In this document: piece after piece, positions 8,201-17,111 of the stretch
Numbering within the stretch: the first letter of the stretch is position 1
Layout: each line of letters begins with the position of its first letter
NCBI RefSeq assembly: GCF_000621585.1
Contig: NZ_KK211309.1
Location: 1 to 64,000 of the forward strand
Origin: [Eubacterium] cellulosolvens LD2006
Lineage (GTDB): Bacteria > Bacillota > Clostridia > Lachnospirales > Lachnospiraceae
Reading direction: 5' to 3'
Length of the DNA stretch: 64,000 bases
Notes under the pieces: generated by a model
Seen by the model: the letters and a program-made list of their open reading frames with translations, nothing else
Database searches by the model: none
What the model was told of the DNA's origin: nothing
Made by a program: the position numbers and the translations under genes

Positions 8201-8799
8201 TGGAATACTACAGTGACCACATCGGACGGCTGATCGAACAGATGGGCAGGCTTCCGGGAATCGGTCCGAAGACCGCCCAGCGGTTGGCGTTTCACATTAT
8301 CGGAATGTCCGAGGAACATGTGAGAGAACTTGCCTCCTCGATTACCGAGGCGAAGGCGAATGTACGCTACTGTAAGATCTGCGGTACGCTGACCGATCAG
8401 GAGGTCTGTCCGATCTGCGCGAATCCGGCCAGAAATCACAAAGAGATCATGGTCGTGGAAAATTCCCGCGACCTCGCCGCCTACGAAAAGACACAGAAGT
8501 ACGACGGCGTGTATCACGTACTCAACGGCGCGATCTCTCCGATGCTCGGAATCGGACCGGATGATATCCGTCTGAAGGAACTGATGCAGAGGCTCCAGGA
8601 GGATGTGGATGAGGTAATCATCGCGACAAACTCCAGCCTGGAGGGTGAGACGACGGCGATGTATATCAGCAAACTGATTCGTCCGACAGGCATAAAAGTG
8701 ACAAGGATTGCCAGCGGCGTACCGGTCGGAGGCGATCTGGAATATATCGACGAAGTGACGCTGCTGCGTGCCCTCGAGGGACGGACAGAGCTTCGCTGA
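8200..8799 (+). CDS. recR: Recombination protein RecR
   Basis: RecR works with RecO and RecF to load RecA on gapped DNA. The 199-residue protein has the N-terminal helix-hairpin-helix LPGIGPKTAQRLAFH, the four-Cys zinc finger CKICGTL...CPICA near 57-73, and a Toprim domain from about 80 with VVENSRDL and a late ATNSSLEGETTA. Length is standard. ATG overlaps the ebfC stop (ATGA), indicating translational coupling. A terminator follows immediately. Confidence 0.97.
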   Translation: MEYYSDHIGRLIEQMGRLPGIGPKTAQRLAFHIIGMSEEHVRELASSITEAKANVRYCKICGTLTDQEVCPICANPARNHKEIMVVENSRDLAAYEKTQKYDGVYHVLNGAISPMLGIGPDDIRLKELMQRLQEDVDEVIIATNSSLEGETTAMYISKLIRPTGIKVTRIASGVPVGGDLEYIDEVTLLRALEGRTELR

Positions 8800-8823
8800 A
8801 CGCGGGCTGCGCCTGCGTTTTTT
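8799..8823 (+). terminator. Intrinsic terminator of the dnaX-ebfC-recR operon
   Basis: AACGCGGGC pairs with GCCTGCGTT around a TGC loop and is followed by a T-run. A short R1 opening (CTCATAGGAAATT) sits right behind at 8825-8838. Confidence 0.85.
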
Positions 8824-8933
8824 ATCTCATAGGAAATTGGCCGGTTGTTTCGCGGACGGTGTACGTGTAGCGGATCGGGCCGTTCCTGACGGTGGAAGAT
8901 ACGCGGATGAGAATGTGTGAGAAAGGGGATAGT

Positions 8934-9590
8934 ATGAGATTTTTTCTTGATACAGCAAATGTCGAAGAAATTCGCGAAGCTGCGGAAATGGGTGTCATAA
9001 GCGGAGTAACAACCAACCCCTCACTGATCGCGAAAGAGGGGAGAGATTATGCGGCCGTTCTGAAAGAGATCGCGGAACTTGTCGACGGACCGGTCTCGGG
9101 AGAAGTGCGGGCGACGACGGAGGATGCGGAGGGGATGATCCGCGAGGGAAGAGAACTTGCGTCGCTCCATCCGAACATCGTGGTCAAGATTCCGATGACA
9201 CAGGAAGGTCTCAAGGCGATCCACGTTTTGGAAGCCGAGGGGATCCGGACGAACTGTACGCTGATCTTTTCGCCGAATCAGGCGCTGCTGGCCGCGAGAG
9301 CCGGCGCGTCTTATGTGTCTCCGTTCCTCGGCAGACTGGACGATATCAGCACGCCGGGGATTGAGATCATACAGGATATCAGCGAGATTTTCGGCGTGGC
9401 CGCGGACATCGATACAGAGATCATCGCGGCGTCGGTCAGGAACCCGATTCACGTCACACAATGCGCGCTCGCCGGGGCCGATATTGCGACAATTCCGTAT
9501 AAAATATTGAAATCGATGTTACATCATCCGCTTACGGATGAGGGAATTGTCAAATTCCGCGAGGATTACCGTAAAGTTTTTGGTGATTAG
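8934..9590 (+). CDS. Transaldolase, fructose-6-phosphate aldolase-like
   Basis: This enzyme moves a dihydroxyacetone unit between sugar phosphates in the non-oxidative pentose phosphate pathway. The short 218-residue form belongs to the TalC/FSA class. It begins [16 protein letters not shown], has [13 protein letters not shown] near 25-37, and the Schiff-base lysine in VVKIPMT near 83-88. The C-terminal [10 protein letters not shown] is characteristic. The start is set by GAAAGGGG 6 bases upstream. The transketolase pair downstream completes the pathway, although that pair has its own promoter. Confidence 0.93.
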   Translation: MRFFLDTANVEEIREAAEMGVISGVTTNPSLIAKEGRDYAAVLKEIAELVDGPVSGEVRATTEDAEGMIREGRELASLHPNIVVKIPMTQEGLKAIHVLEAEGIRTNCTLIFSPNQALLAARAGASYVSPFLGRLDDISTPGIEIIQDISEIFGVAADIDTEIIAASVRNPIHVTQCALAGADIATIPYKILKSMLHHPLTDEGIVKFREDYRKVFGD

Positions 9591-9595
9591 TAAGA

Positions 9596-9624
9596 TTGAA
9601 TTTACACGTTTCGATGTGTATAAT
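9596..9624 (+). promoter_or_regulatory. Promoter of the transketolase pair
   Basis: TTGAAT (9596-9601), a 17-bp spacer and TATAAT (9619-9624) lie just behind the transaldolase stop. The leader up to the next ATG is about 160 nt. It contains a small ACTGA/TCAGT hairpin and a repeat-rich GTGATCATTAACCACTTGTG stretch, without a recognised riboswitch. Confidence 0.8.
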
Positions 9625-9791
9625 CGGCATTGGACTGACTTTTCAGTTCGGTTTTGCGCGCGGAGTACGTCTGGCTTTACGCGTAAAAATGTGATCATTA
9701 ACCACTTGTGATCATCTCAGCCGGATCTGTATCTACAGACACTATACAGGGCGGCTGTTTTGAAATATGTTATCCAAGATAAGGAGAAATC

Positions 9792-10634
9792 ATGGAGAAT
9801 CTGGAGTTACAGAAAATTGCGAACACCGTTCGCAAGGACATTGTGACAGCAGTGCATGCTGCGAAATCCGGCCATCCGGGCGGATCACTGTCCTCAGCAG
9901 ACATTATGATCTATCTCTACTATGAAGAGATGAAGAACATCGATCCGAGGGATCCGAAGAGAAGCGACCGCGACCGCTTCGTCCTCTCGAAGGGACATTG
10001 CGCGCCGGCACTCTATTCCGTACTCGCCGAGAAGGGATTTTTCCCGGTGGAGGATCTGAAGACACTTCGTCATGTGGGATCCATGCTGCAGGGACATCCG
10101 AATATGCTGGATGTTCCGGGCGTAGATATGTCCACAGGATCTCTTGGTCAGGGAATTTCCGCAGCTGTCGGAATGGCTATGTCTGCAAAGATTTACGGAG
10201 ACAGCTACCGCACATTTACACTGCTCGGTGACGGCGAGACAGAGGAAGGTCAGGTATGGGAGGCTGCAATGTTTGCGGGCAACCACGGACTGGACAACCT
10301 TGTTGCGATCGTTGACAACAACAACCTGCAGATCGACGGACCGATTACAGAAGTAAACTCTCCATATCCACTTGATAAAAAATTTGCCGCATTCAACTGG
10401 CACGTAATTCATGTGGCAGACGGCAACGACTTTGCACAGCTCCGTGCGGCCTTCGATGAGGCGGCGACTGTCAAAGGAATGCCCACAGTCATCATCTGCA
10501 AGACCGTAAAGGGAAAAGGTGTTTCCTTCATGGAGAATCAGGTAGGCTGGCACGGCAAGGCTCCGAGCGACGAAGAGTACAAGAAGGCCATGGAAGAACT
10601 TGAGAAAGCGGGTGAAGAATTATGTCAGAAGTAA
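9792..10634 (+). CDS. Transketolase, N-terminal (TPP-binding) subunit
   Basis: This is the first half of a split transketolase, which transfers two-carbon units in the pentose phosphate pathway. The 280 residues carry SGHPGGSLSSADI near 27-39, the FVLSKGHCAPALY segment, and the thiamine pyrophosphate motif GDGETEEGQVWEA with a later NNN (IVDNNNLQ). The AAGGAGA SD lies 5 bases before ATG. The gene overlaps the C-terminal subunit gene by 13 bases, so the two are co-translated. Confidence 0.96.
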   Translation: MENLELQKIANTVRKDIVTAVHAAKSGHPGGSLSSADIMIYLYYEEMKNIDPRDPKRSDRDRFVLSKGHCAPALYSVLAEKGFFPVEDLKTLRHVGSMLQGHPNMLDVPGVDMSTGSLGQGISAAVGMAMSAKIYGDSYRTFTLLGDGETEEGQVWEAAMFAGNHGLDNLVAIVDNNNLQIDGPITEVNSPYPLDKKFAAFNWHVIHVADGNDFAQLRAAFDEAATVKGMPTVIICKTVKGKGVSFMENQVGWHGKAPSDEEYKKAMEELEKAGEELCQK

Positions 10635-11560
10635 AGAAGATCGCAACCCGTGAGAGTTACGGAAATGCGCTGGTTGAACTTGGAAAAAAACATGACAACG
10701 TTGTAGTACTTGACGCAGATCTTGCGGAGTCCACAAAGACCGCAACGTTTGCGAAGGTATTTCCGGAGCGCCACATCGACTGCGGAATCGCTGAGGGAAA
10801 CATGATGAGTCTGGCTGCCGGTTTTGCCGCAGCCGGCAAGGTGGCGTTTGCGTCATCCTTCGCGATGTTTGCTGCCGGACGTGCTTTTGAGCAGATCCGC
10901 AACTCCATCGGCTATCCGCACCTGAATGTCAAGATCGGAGCTTCTCACGCGGGAATCTCTGTCGGTGAGGACGGAGCGACACATCAGTGCTGCGAGGATC
11001 TGGCGCTCATGCGTGTCATTCCGGGTATGACGGTCATCTGCCCGGCCGATGATATCGAGACAAAGGCTGCCGTTGAGGCTGCCTATGAGATTGACGGACC
11101 TGTGTACATCCGTACAGGAAGACTGGCGGTTCCGGTGATCAACGACAGACCGGATTACAAATTTGAGGTCGGCAAGGGAATCCTTCTTCGAGAGGGATCC
11201 GATGTCACGCTTGTGGCTACCGGACTGATGGTGGCTGCCGCGCTTGAGGCTGCGGACAAGCTTGCAGAGGATGGCATCAGCGCAGAGGTGATCAACATTC
11301 ACACGATCAAGCCGCTGGATGAAGATCTGATCGTAAGCTCTGCACAGAAGACCGGAAAAGTCGTGACGATCGAGGAGCATTCCGTGATCGGCGGACTCGG
11401 AAGCGCTGTCTGTGACGCGCTCAGCGAAAAGGCGCCGACAAAGACTCTGAAGATCGGTGTGAATGATGTATTCGGTTTCTCCGGTCCGGCAAACGAGCTT
11501 CTTCATGAGTTCGGACTTGACGGAGACGGCGTTTACGCGAAAGTGAAGAACTGGTTATAA
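10622..11560 (+). CDS. Transketolase, C-terminal (pyrimidine-binding) subunit
   Basis: This is the second half of the split transketolase (312 residues). It contains VVLDADLAESTKT near the N-terminus, the conserved glutamate in DCGIAEGNMMSLAAG that activates thiamine pyrophosphate, FASSFAMFAAGRAFEQIRN, and the transketolase C-terminal domain from about residue 185. ATG is inside the end of the preceding gene and has GAAGAA nearby. The split arrangement is common in Clostridia. The complex should be an alpha2-beta2 cytosolic enzyme. Confidence 0.96.
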   Translation: MSEVKKIATRESYGNALVELGKKHDNVVVLDADLAESTKTATFAKVFPERHIDCGIAEGNMMSLAAGFAAAGKVAFASSFAMFAAGRAFEQIRNSIGYPHLNVKIGASHAGISVGEDGATHQCCEDLALMRVIPGMTVICPADDIETKAAVEAAYEIDGPVYIRTGRLAVPVINDRPDYKFEVGKGILLREGSDVTLVATGLMVAAALEAADKLAEDGISAEVINIHTIKPLDEDLIVSSAQKTGKVVTIEEHSVIGGLGSAVCDALSEKAPTKTLKIGVNDVFGFSGPANELLHEFGLDGDGVYAKVKNWL

Positions 11561-11648
11561 AAGACGTTTGAGGAGCTGTCGCACGAGAAGCCTGCGTAAA
11601 TAGATCGGACTATTTATGAAAGGTTTTCCTGCGGCGGCTTCTTTCGTG

Positions 11649-11745
11649 TGTTACAGGAAATTCCCCGGGAATTTCTATAATACGAAAGAGCATGCGGGAT
11701 GCGCTTGCGCGAAGTGTGATGCTTCGCATCTGCACAGGAATAGAA
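11649..11745 (+). repeat. R1 fragment, diverged
   Basis: TGTTACAGGAAATTCCCC and GGGAATTTCTATAATACG form the R1 opening hairpin. CGGGATGCGC and further small hairpins (GTGATGCTTCGCATC) follow. The GTCCGC closing hairpin is missing. Confidence 0.7.
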
Positions 11746-11772
11746 AAAGAGGGGATGGTGAGGGAAAAGGAC

Positions 11773-13533
11773 ATGTCGAAGGATGAAAAAAATACGGAAG
11801 CCGGAACATCTCCCGTGAGCCGCACCGCGGAGGAAGCGGCCGAGAACAGCCGGATGGAGCTGGAATTCGAAGAGACGTTTTCCGGTTATCAGGGTTTCTC
11901 GGATCATATGTTTGAGGATGAGGTCTCCGCGGCGGCGGAAGCTGCTCTCAGCGCGGTAAAACGCGACGACGACAGGGCGGATACCCTTCCGGAAGAAGAG
12001 AAAAATCGGATGTCAGCCCCGACCCCGTCATCCGAACCTGACGCCGGCGGAGCAGAGAACGAAGAAGAGGGCGGGCCGGACAATGCGGAATTATCTTCTT
12101 CGGCAGCGGCACAGGTTTCCCGGCTGTTTGCGGACGCAGAAAAAGAAGCCGCCGAGGCGGAGCGAAAAGAGATGCGGCGAAAGAACGGATGGTTTTCCGG
12201 ACTGCTCGGCTCCTTAAAAAAACGGGAAGACCGGAGCATGGACGGGGAGGCGCCGGGATGGGATGAAGATCTGCCGGATGGATCCGGGGAAGAGGCAGAG
12301 GAAGAGAGGGCGACGAGGGGGAGTGTGTCCTGGGATGACGAGGACTGGGATGACGAAGGCTGGGAAGATGAGAACCGCGAACCGCTGCTTCACTTTTCGA
12401 ATATATCCCTTCCCCGGTTGAGCGGAAAGCAGAAGAAACGTCTGATCACCGGACTGTTCGCCGTCGTCCTTCTGGCCGGGGTTCTTGTCGCTGTCTACGC
12501 GATCGTGCACAGAGAATATGAACACTATCATGTGCTTTACACCAGGAGACAGGAAGATACGCTGTCGGCGAGCTATTGCAGAGTCGGGGAGAATATTCTC
12601 CGGTACGGCATGGACGGAGCGACTCTGACGAGGGTGACCGGAGACGTAATCTGGGATGCCGATTACACGATGAAAACTCCGGAGGTGGATGTTTTCGGGC
12701 AGAAAATCCTGATCTATGACAAGAACGGCACATCGATTGTTGTCTGCGGGGAGAAGGGAAAAGAGGACGCCTTCGACACGAGCTATCCGGTCATCCGCGC
12801 GAAGCTCACCGCGAAAGGATCTGTGGCTGCGCTGATGGAGAATTCGGAGAATACATACATCGAGTATTACAAGACGGACGGCACGATCATCGCAACGATC
12901 AAGTCGTCGATGGAAAATCCGGGATATCCCATGGATTTCGCAATTTCGCCGAACGGTCAGATGATTGCGGTGTCCTATCTTGCCTACGGAAGCAGCGGGC
13001 AGCAGAGCGTCGTTGATTTTTATAATTTCGGCAGCGCGGGTCAGGACAAGCGAGACAATAATGTCTCGTCCTTTGAGTATCCGGGGACGATTATACCGCA
13101 GCTTGACTATATCAGTGACACGACCTGCGTGGCTTACGGCGACAACTGCTGGATGCTCTATACGGGAACCAGTTCCATGAAAGAGCTGGCCACAGAGAAG
13201 ATTGAGGCCGAGGTTCGATCCGTGATCAGCGACGACCGCCATTTCGGCATCATCACCGGGAACAACGCGGGGCCGGGCTATCACATTTCGCTCTACGACA
13301 CGACGGGAAGAAAAAAACTCGAGAGGGAATTCGACTTTGACTTCCGGGAGGCCGAAATTGTCGGGGATGAAATCAGCTTTTACAACGGAGCATCGTTCTA
13401 TATGATGACAACCTCCGGAATCGATAAATACGATGGTGCATATCAGGGAAGCGTGCAGAATATTTTTTCAATGGGAGATATGAAGTACATCGTCGTCGCG
13501 GAAAATACGGTGGAAGAGCTTGAGCTGAAGTGA
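11773..13533 (+). CDS. DUF5711-like membrane protein with acidic cytosolic tail
   Basis: The product of about 586 residues has a very acidic, low-complexity N-terminus (residues 1-215, rich in Asp/Glu, with WDDEDWDDEGWEDE), a single transmembrane helix near 222-245 (LITGLFAVVLLAGVLVAVYA), and an extracytoplasmic beta-rich domain resembling DUF5711 proteins of Lachnospiraceae, with blade-like strands (GNILRYGMDG-type, MDFAISPNGQMIAVSYL). Function is unknown. Starts at 11755 and 11773 are both possible; 11773 has GAGG 9 bases upstream. It is unlinked in function to its neighbours. Confidence 0.75.
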   Translation: MSKDEKNTEAGTSPVSRTAEEAAENSRMELEFEETFSGYQGFSDHMFEDEVSAAAEAALSAVKRDDDRADTLPEEEKNRMSAPTPSSEPDAGGAENEEEGGPDNAELSSSAAAQVSRLFADAEKEAAEAERKEMRRKNGWFSGLLGSLKKREDRSMDGEAPGWDEDLPDGSGEEAEEERATRGSVSWDDEDWDDEGWEDENREPLLHFSNISLPRLSGKQKKRLITGLFAVVLLAGVLVAVYAIVHREYEHYHVLYTRRQEDTLSASYCRVGENILRYGMDGATLTRVTGDVIWDADYTMKTPEVDVFGQKILIYDKNGTSIVVCGEKGKEDAFDTSYPVIRAKLTAKGSVAALMENSENTYIEYYKTDGTIIATIKSSMENPGYPMDFAISPNGQMIAVSYLAYGSSGQQSVVDFYNFGSAGQDKRDNNVSSFEYPGTIIPQLDYISDTTCVAYGDNCWMLYTGTSSMKELATEKIEAEVRSVISDDRHFGIITGNNAGPGYHISLYDTTGRKKLEREFDFDFREAEIVGDEISFYNGASFYMMTTSGIDKYDGAYQGSVQNIFSMGDMKYIVVAENTVEELELK

Positions 13534-13535
13534 TG

Positions 13536-13564
13536 TTGCGTTTTAGAATTGTTTATGATATACT
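13536..13564 (+). promoter_or_regulatory. Promoter of tig
   Basis: TTGCGT (13536-13541), a 17-bp spacer and TATACT (13559-13564) are followed by a leader of about 80 nt that ends with the strong RBS AGGAGG at 13634. Confidence 0.8.
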
Positions 13565-13650
13565 CTCTTAATGGCTGTAAACGCCCTGAAACTGAGAATA
13601 ATCAGATATATTAAAAGAAGTTTTTACATATCAAGGAGGAATTGACACAG

Positions 13651-14973
13651 ATGAGCGTCAAAGTTGAAAATCTTGAGAATAGCATGGCTAAGCTCACCAT
13701 CGAAGTATCTGCAGAGGAGTTTGAGAAAGAACTTCAGAATGCATACCAGAAACAGAAGAAAAATATCAGCATCCCGGGCTTCCGTAAAGGAAAAGTTCCG
13801 AGAGCAATGGTTGAGAAGATGTACGGCCCGGCTGTTTTCTATGATGACGCTGCAAATGCTCTGATTCCGAAGGCATACATGGATGCGGAGAAGGAGAGCG
13901 GTCTTGATATCGTTTCCCGTCCGGAGATCGATGTTGTTCAGATCGAGAAGGGCAAAGCATTCATCTTTACTGCAGAGGTTGCCACAAAGCCGGAAGTTAC
14001 ACTTGGTGATTACAAGGGCGTAGAGGTGCCGAAGACAGATACAATTGTAACAGATGAGGATGTTCAGAAACGTCTTGAGCAGGAGCAGAGAAAGAACAGC
14101 CGTGAGATCACTCGTGAGGCTGATGACGCTGCACAGGATGGCGATACACTGACACTTGACTTCGAGGGCAAGATCGACGGTGTGGCATTCGACGGAGGCA
14201 CTGCTTCCAATCAGACTCTGAAGCTTGGCTCCAACAGCTTTATTCCGGGCTTCGAGGCTCAGCTCGTAGGCGTTAAGACAGGCGAGACAAAAGATATCAC
14301 AGTAACTTTCCCGGAGGACTACCACGCAGAGGAGCTCAAGGGCAAAGAGGCTGTATTCACATGTACCGTACACAAGATCACAGCTACAGAGCTTCCGGAG
14401 CTTGACGATGAGTTCGCAGGCGATGTATCCGAGTTCGATACACTGGATGAGTTCAAGGCAGACCTGAAGAAACAGCTCCAGGAGGAGAAGGATCGCGCTG
14501 CAAAGCAGGCAAAGAAAGACAACGGTCTGACAAAGGCTGCAGCAAACGCAACCATCGAGATCCCGCAGGCTATGATGGATACACGCTGTGACGATATGGT
14601 GGAGAACTTCGCAAGAAGACTTCAGTCTCAGGGAATGTCCCTGGAGCAGTACATGCAGTACACAGGATCTGATATGAACGCAATGCGCGCGCAGGTTAAA
14701 CCGCAGGCAGAGATTCAGATCAGAAACGAGCTTGTACTTGAGAAGATCGCAGAAGTTGAGAATATCACTGTAACTGACGACGATGTGAAGGGCGAGATGG
14801 AGAAAATGGCAAAAGCTTACAACATGAAGCTTGAGGACATTGAGAAGATGATCGGCGATGAGCAGAAAGAGATCATCAAGAAAGATCTTGCACTTCAGAA
14901 AGCAGCAGACCTGATCGCCGACAACGCAGTTGAGGTTGAGGCTAAGGCTGAGGAGAAGAAAGAAGAGGAATAA
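13651..14973 (+). CDS. tig: Trigger factor
   Basis: Trigger factor is the ribosome-bound chaperone and prolyl isomerase. The 440-residue product has the ribosome-binding N-domain with the signature GFRKGKVPRAMVEKMYG near 44-60, an FKBP-type domain near 150-240 (GDTLTLDFEGKIDGVAFDGG-like core), and the helical C-terminal chaperone domain. The ATG is 11 bases from AGGAGG; a TTG 9 bases earlier is too close to the SD. clpP follows after three bases, so the two are coupled. Confidence 0.97.
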   Translation: MSVKVENLENSMAKLTIEVSAEEFEKELQNAYQKQKKNISIPGFRKGKVPRAMVEKMYGPAVFYDDAANALIPKAYMDAEKESGLDIVSRPEIDVVQIEKGKAFIFTAEVATKPEVTLGDYKGVEVPKTDTIVTDEDVQKRLEQEQRKNSREITREADDAAQDGDTLTLDFEGKIDGVAFDGGTASNQTLKLGSNSFIPGFEAQLVGVKTGETKDITVTFPEDYHAEELKGKEAVFTCTVHKITATELPELDDEFAGDVSEFDTLDEFKADLKKQLQEEKDRAAKQAKKDNGLTKAAANATIEIPQAMMDTRCDDMVENFARRLQSQGMSLEQYMQYTGSDMNAMRAQVKPQAEIQIRNELVLEKIAEVENITVTDDDVKGEMEKMAKAYNMKLEDIEKMIGDEQKEIIKKDLALQKAADLIADNAVEVEAKAEEKKEEE

Positions 14974-14976
14974 TCC

Positions 14977-15558
14977 ATGCCGTTAATTCCATATGTCATC
15001 GAGCAGACAGGACGCGGAGAAAGATCATATGATATTTATTCCCGTCTGCTGAAGGACCGTATCATTTTTCTTGGAGAAGAAGTGAATGATGTATCTGCAA
15101 ACCTCGTAGTGGCACAGCTCCTGTTCCTCGAGTCCGAGGATCCGGGTAAGGATATCCATCTGTATATCAACAGCCCGGGCGGTTCTGTAACTGCAGGTAT
15201 GGCAATTTACGATACCATGCAGTATATCAAGTGTGATGTGTCCACAATCTGTCTCGGACTGGCAGCAAGTATGGGAGCTTTCCTGCTTGCCGGCGGAACC
15301 AAGGGTAAGAGACTGGCACTTCCGAATGCTGAGATCATGATTCATCAGCCTTCCGGCGGAGCACAGGGCAAGGCGTCCGATATCGAGATCGTTGCCGAGC
15401 AGATTCTCAAAATCAAGAAGCGCATGAACACGATTCTTGCCGAGAACACGGGTCAGACCTATGAAAAAGTGAAGGCTGATACAGAACTTGACAATTACCT
15501 GACTGCCGAGGAAGCAAAAGCATACGGAATCATTGATAGTGTAATCACAAACCGGTAA
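14977..15558 (+). CDS. clpP: ATP-dependent Clp protease proteolytic subunit
   Basis: ClpP is the serine protease barrel that degrades substrates fed by ClpX or another Clp ATPase. The 193-residue protein shows the catalytic serine in [10 protein letters not shown] near 98, the histidine in [15 protein letters not shown] near 123, and the oligomer motif [11 protein letters not shown]. It starts three bases after tig, and its RBS lies in the tig end (GAAGAGGAA). A weak hairpin AAAAGGCGC...TGCCCTTTT follows near 15592-15622, before clpX. Confidence 0.97.
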   Translation: MPLIPYVIEQTGRGERSYDIYSRLLKDRIIFLGEEVNDVSANLVVAQLLFLESEDPGKDIHLYINSPGGSVTAGMAIYDTMQYIKCDVSTICLGLAASMGAFLLAGGTKGKRLALPNAEIMIHQPSGGAQGKASDIEIVAEQILKIKKRMNTILAENTGQTYEKVKADTELDNYLTAEEAKAYGIIDSVITNR

Positions 15559-15670
15559 TGAAATCTGAGAGGGTATTCAGAGAAGTGACCTGAAAAGGCG
15601 CTTTTCTGGAATGCCCTTTTTATGCATATTATTAAAGACAGCATCCGATAAGAGAAAGTGAGGAATCCGA

Positions 15671-16972
15671 TTGGCTGGTAAAGGAAACAAAGAAATAGCC
15701 AGATGTTCATTCTGCGGAAAAACAGAGGATCAGGTCCGCAAGATGATCGCCGGCCCCGGTGGGGCGTATATCTGCGATGATTGTATTGCCATCTGCTCCG
15801 AGATCATCGACGAGGAACTGCAGACCGCGCAGAGTGCGACTGGTACAGAGATCAATCTGCTCAAACCTGCGGAGATCAAGGAGTTTCTCGACGAGTATGT
15901 CATTGGACAGAATGCTGCGAAGAGAGTACTCTCCGTTGCGGTTTATAACCATTACAAAAGAATACTGTCGGCCGCATCCTCGGATGTTGAACTTCAGAAG
16001 AGCAATATCCTGATGCTCGGACCGACCGGTTCCGGAAAAACACTGCTTGCGCAGACGCTTGCAAAACTGCTCAACGTACCGTTCGCCATCGCCGACGCGA
16101 CAACGCTCACGGAGGCCGGTTATGTCGGAGAGGATGTTGAGAATATTCTCCTGAAGCTGATTCAGGCCGCCGACTACGATGTGGAGCGCGCGGAGCACGG
16201 AATTATCTACATCGATGAGATCGACAAGATCACCAGAAAGTCGGAGAATCCGTCGATTACCCGTGATGTATCCGGAGAAGGCGTGCAGCAGGCACTTCTG
16301 AAGATTGTTGAGGGAACAGTCTCCAACGTTCCTCCGCAGGGCGGAAGAAAGCATCCGCACCAGGAATTTATTCAGGTGGATACCTCCAATATCCTCTTCA
16401 TCTGCGGAGGAGCTTTCGAGGGACTGGAGAGGATCATCGAGGCGAGAAAAGATACCAAGAGCCTCGGCTTTGAGGCTGATCTCGGCATTCACAGAAATAC
16501 AGATATCGGAGAGGTTCTTAAGGATGTAATGCCGGAGGATCTGGTGAAGTTCGGACTCATCCCGGAGTTTGTCGGACGTGTGCCGGTTGTTGTGACGCTC
16601 GAGGGACTGGATGAAGACGCCCTTGTCAGCATTCTCAAGGAGCCGAAGAACTCTCTTGTGAAGCAGTATCAGAAGCTCTTTGAGCTTGACGGTGTTGATC
16701 TGCAATTTGAGGACGAGGCTCTCCGCGCGATGGCAGCGGAGGCTGTGCGCCGCAAAACAGGAGCCAGAGGACTTCGCGCGATTATGGAGAACACCATGAT
16801 GGATGTTATGTACGAGACGCCGTCGGATGACACCATCGTAGAATGTGAGATCACGAAAGACGCGGTAGAGGGAAAGGGAAAACCTACGATTATTCACGGG
16901 GAACCGAAGCCTGTGCCGAGACGAAATATGAAAACGAAAAAGGGCAGAAAGAGAAACACGGAGACTGCCTGA
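15671..16972 (+). CDS. clpX: ATP-dependent Clp protease ATP-binding subunit ClpX
   Basis: ClpX is the AAA+ unfoldase partner of ClpP. The 433-residue product has the zinc-binding domain CSFCGK...CDDC within residues 12-40, Walker [13 protein letters not shown] near 117-128, Walker [11 protein letters not shown], and the pore and IGF-loop regions typical of ClpX. The start codon is TTG, supported by GTGAGGA 7 bases upstream and by the position of the zinc finger. The Lys/Arg-rich C-terminus is longer than usual. The tig-clpP-clpX-lon order is common in Firmicutes. Confidence 0.97.
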   Translation: MAGKGNKEIARCSFCGKTEDQVRKMIAGPGGAYICDDCIAICSEIIDEELQTAQSATGTEINLLKPAEIKEFLDEYVIGQNAAKRVLSVAVYNHYKRILSAASSDVELQKSNILMLGPTGSGKTLLAQTLAKLLNVPFAIADATTLTEAGYVGEDVENILLKLIQAADYDVERAEHGIIYIDEIDKITRKSENPSITRDVSGEGVQQALLKIVEGTVSNVPPQGGRKHPHQEFIQVDTSNILFICGGAFEGLERIIEARKDTKSLGFEADLGIHRNTDIGEVLKDVMPEDLVKFGLIPEFVGRVPVVVTLEGLDEDALVSILKEPKNSLVKQYQKLFELDGVDLQFEDEALRAMAAEAVRRKTGARGLRAIMENTMMDVMYETPSDDTIVECEITKDAVEGKGKPTIIHGEPKPVPRRNMKTKKGRKRNTETA

Positions 16973-16980
16973 CAGAAATG

Positions 16981-17029
16981 GATACCTTCGCGCCCCGCGG
17001 TTACCGCCAGTGCCGCGAAGGTATCTTTG
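16981..17029 (+). terminator. Terminator between clpX and lon
   Basis: A perfect 12-bp stem GATACCTTCGCG (16981-16992) / CGCGAAGGTATC (17014-17025) is followed by TTTGTATTT. The loop is 21 bases. Confidence 0.8.
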
Positions 17030-17111
17030 TATTTGGAAAAGGTGATTTTTCCGAAAACATCTATGATACAAAAACACTGCAGACTGATTCGATAAAAATG
17101 AGGATGATAAG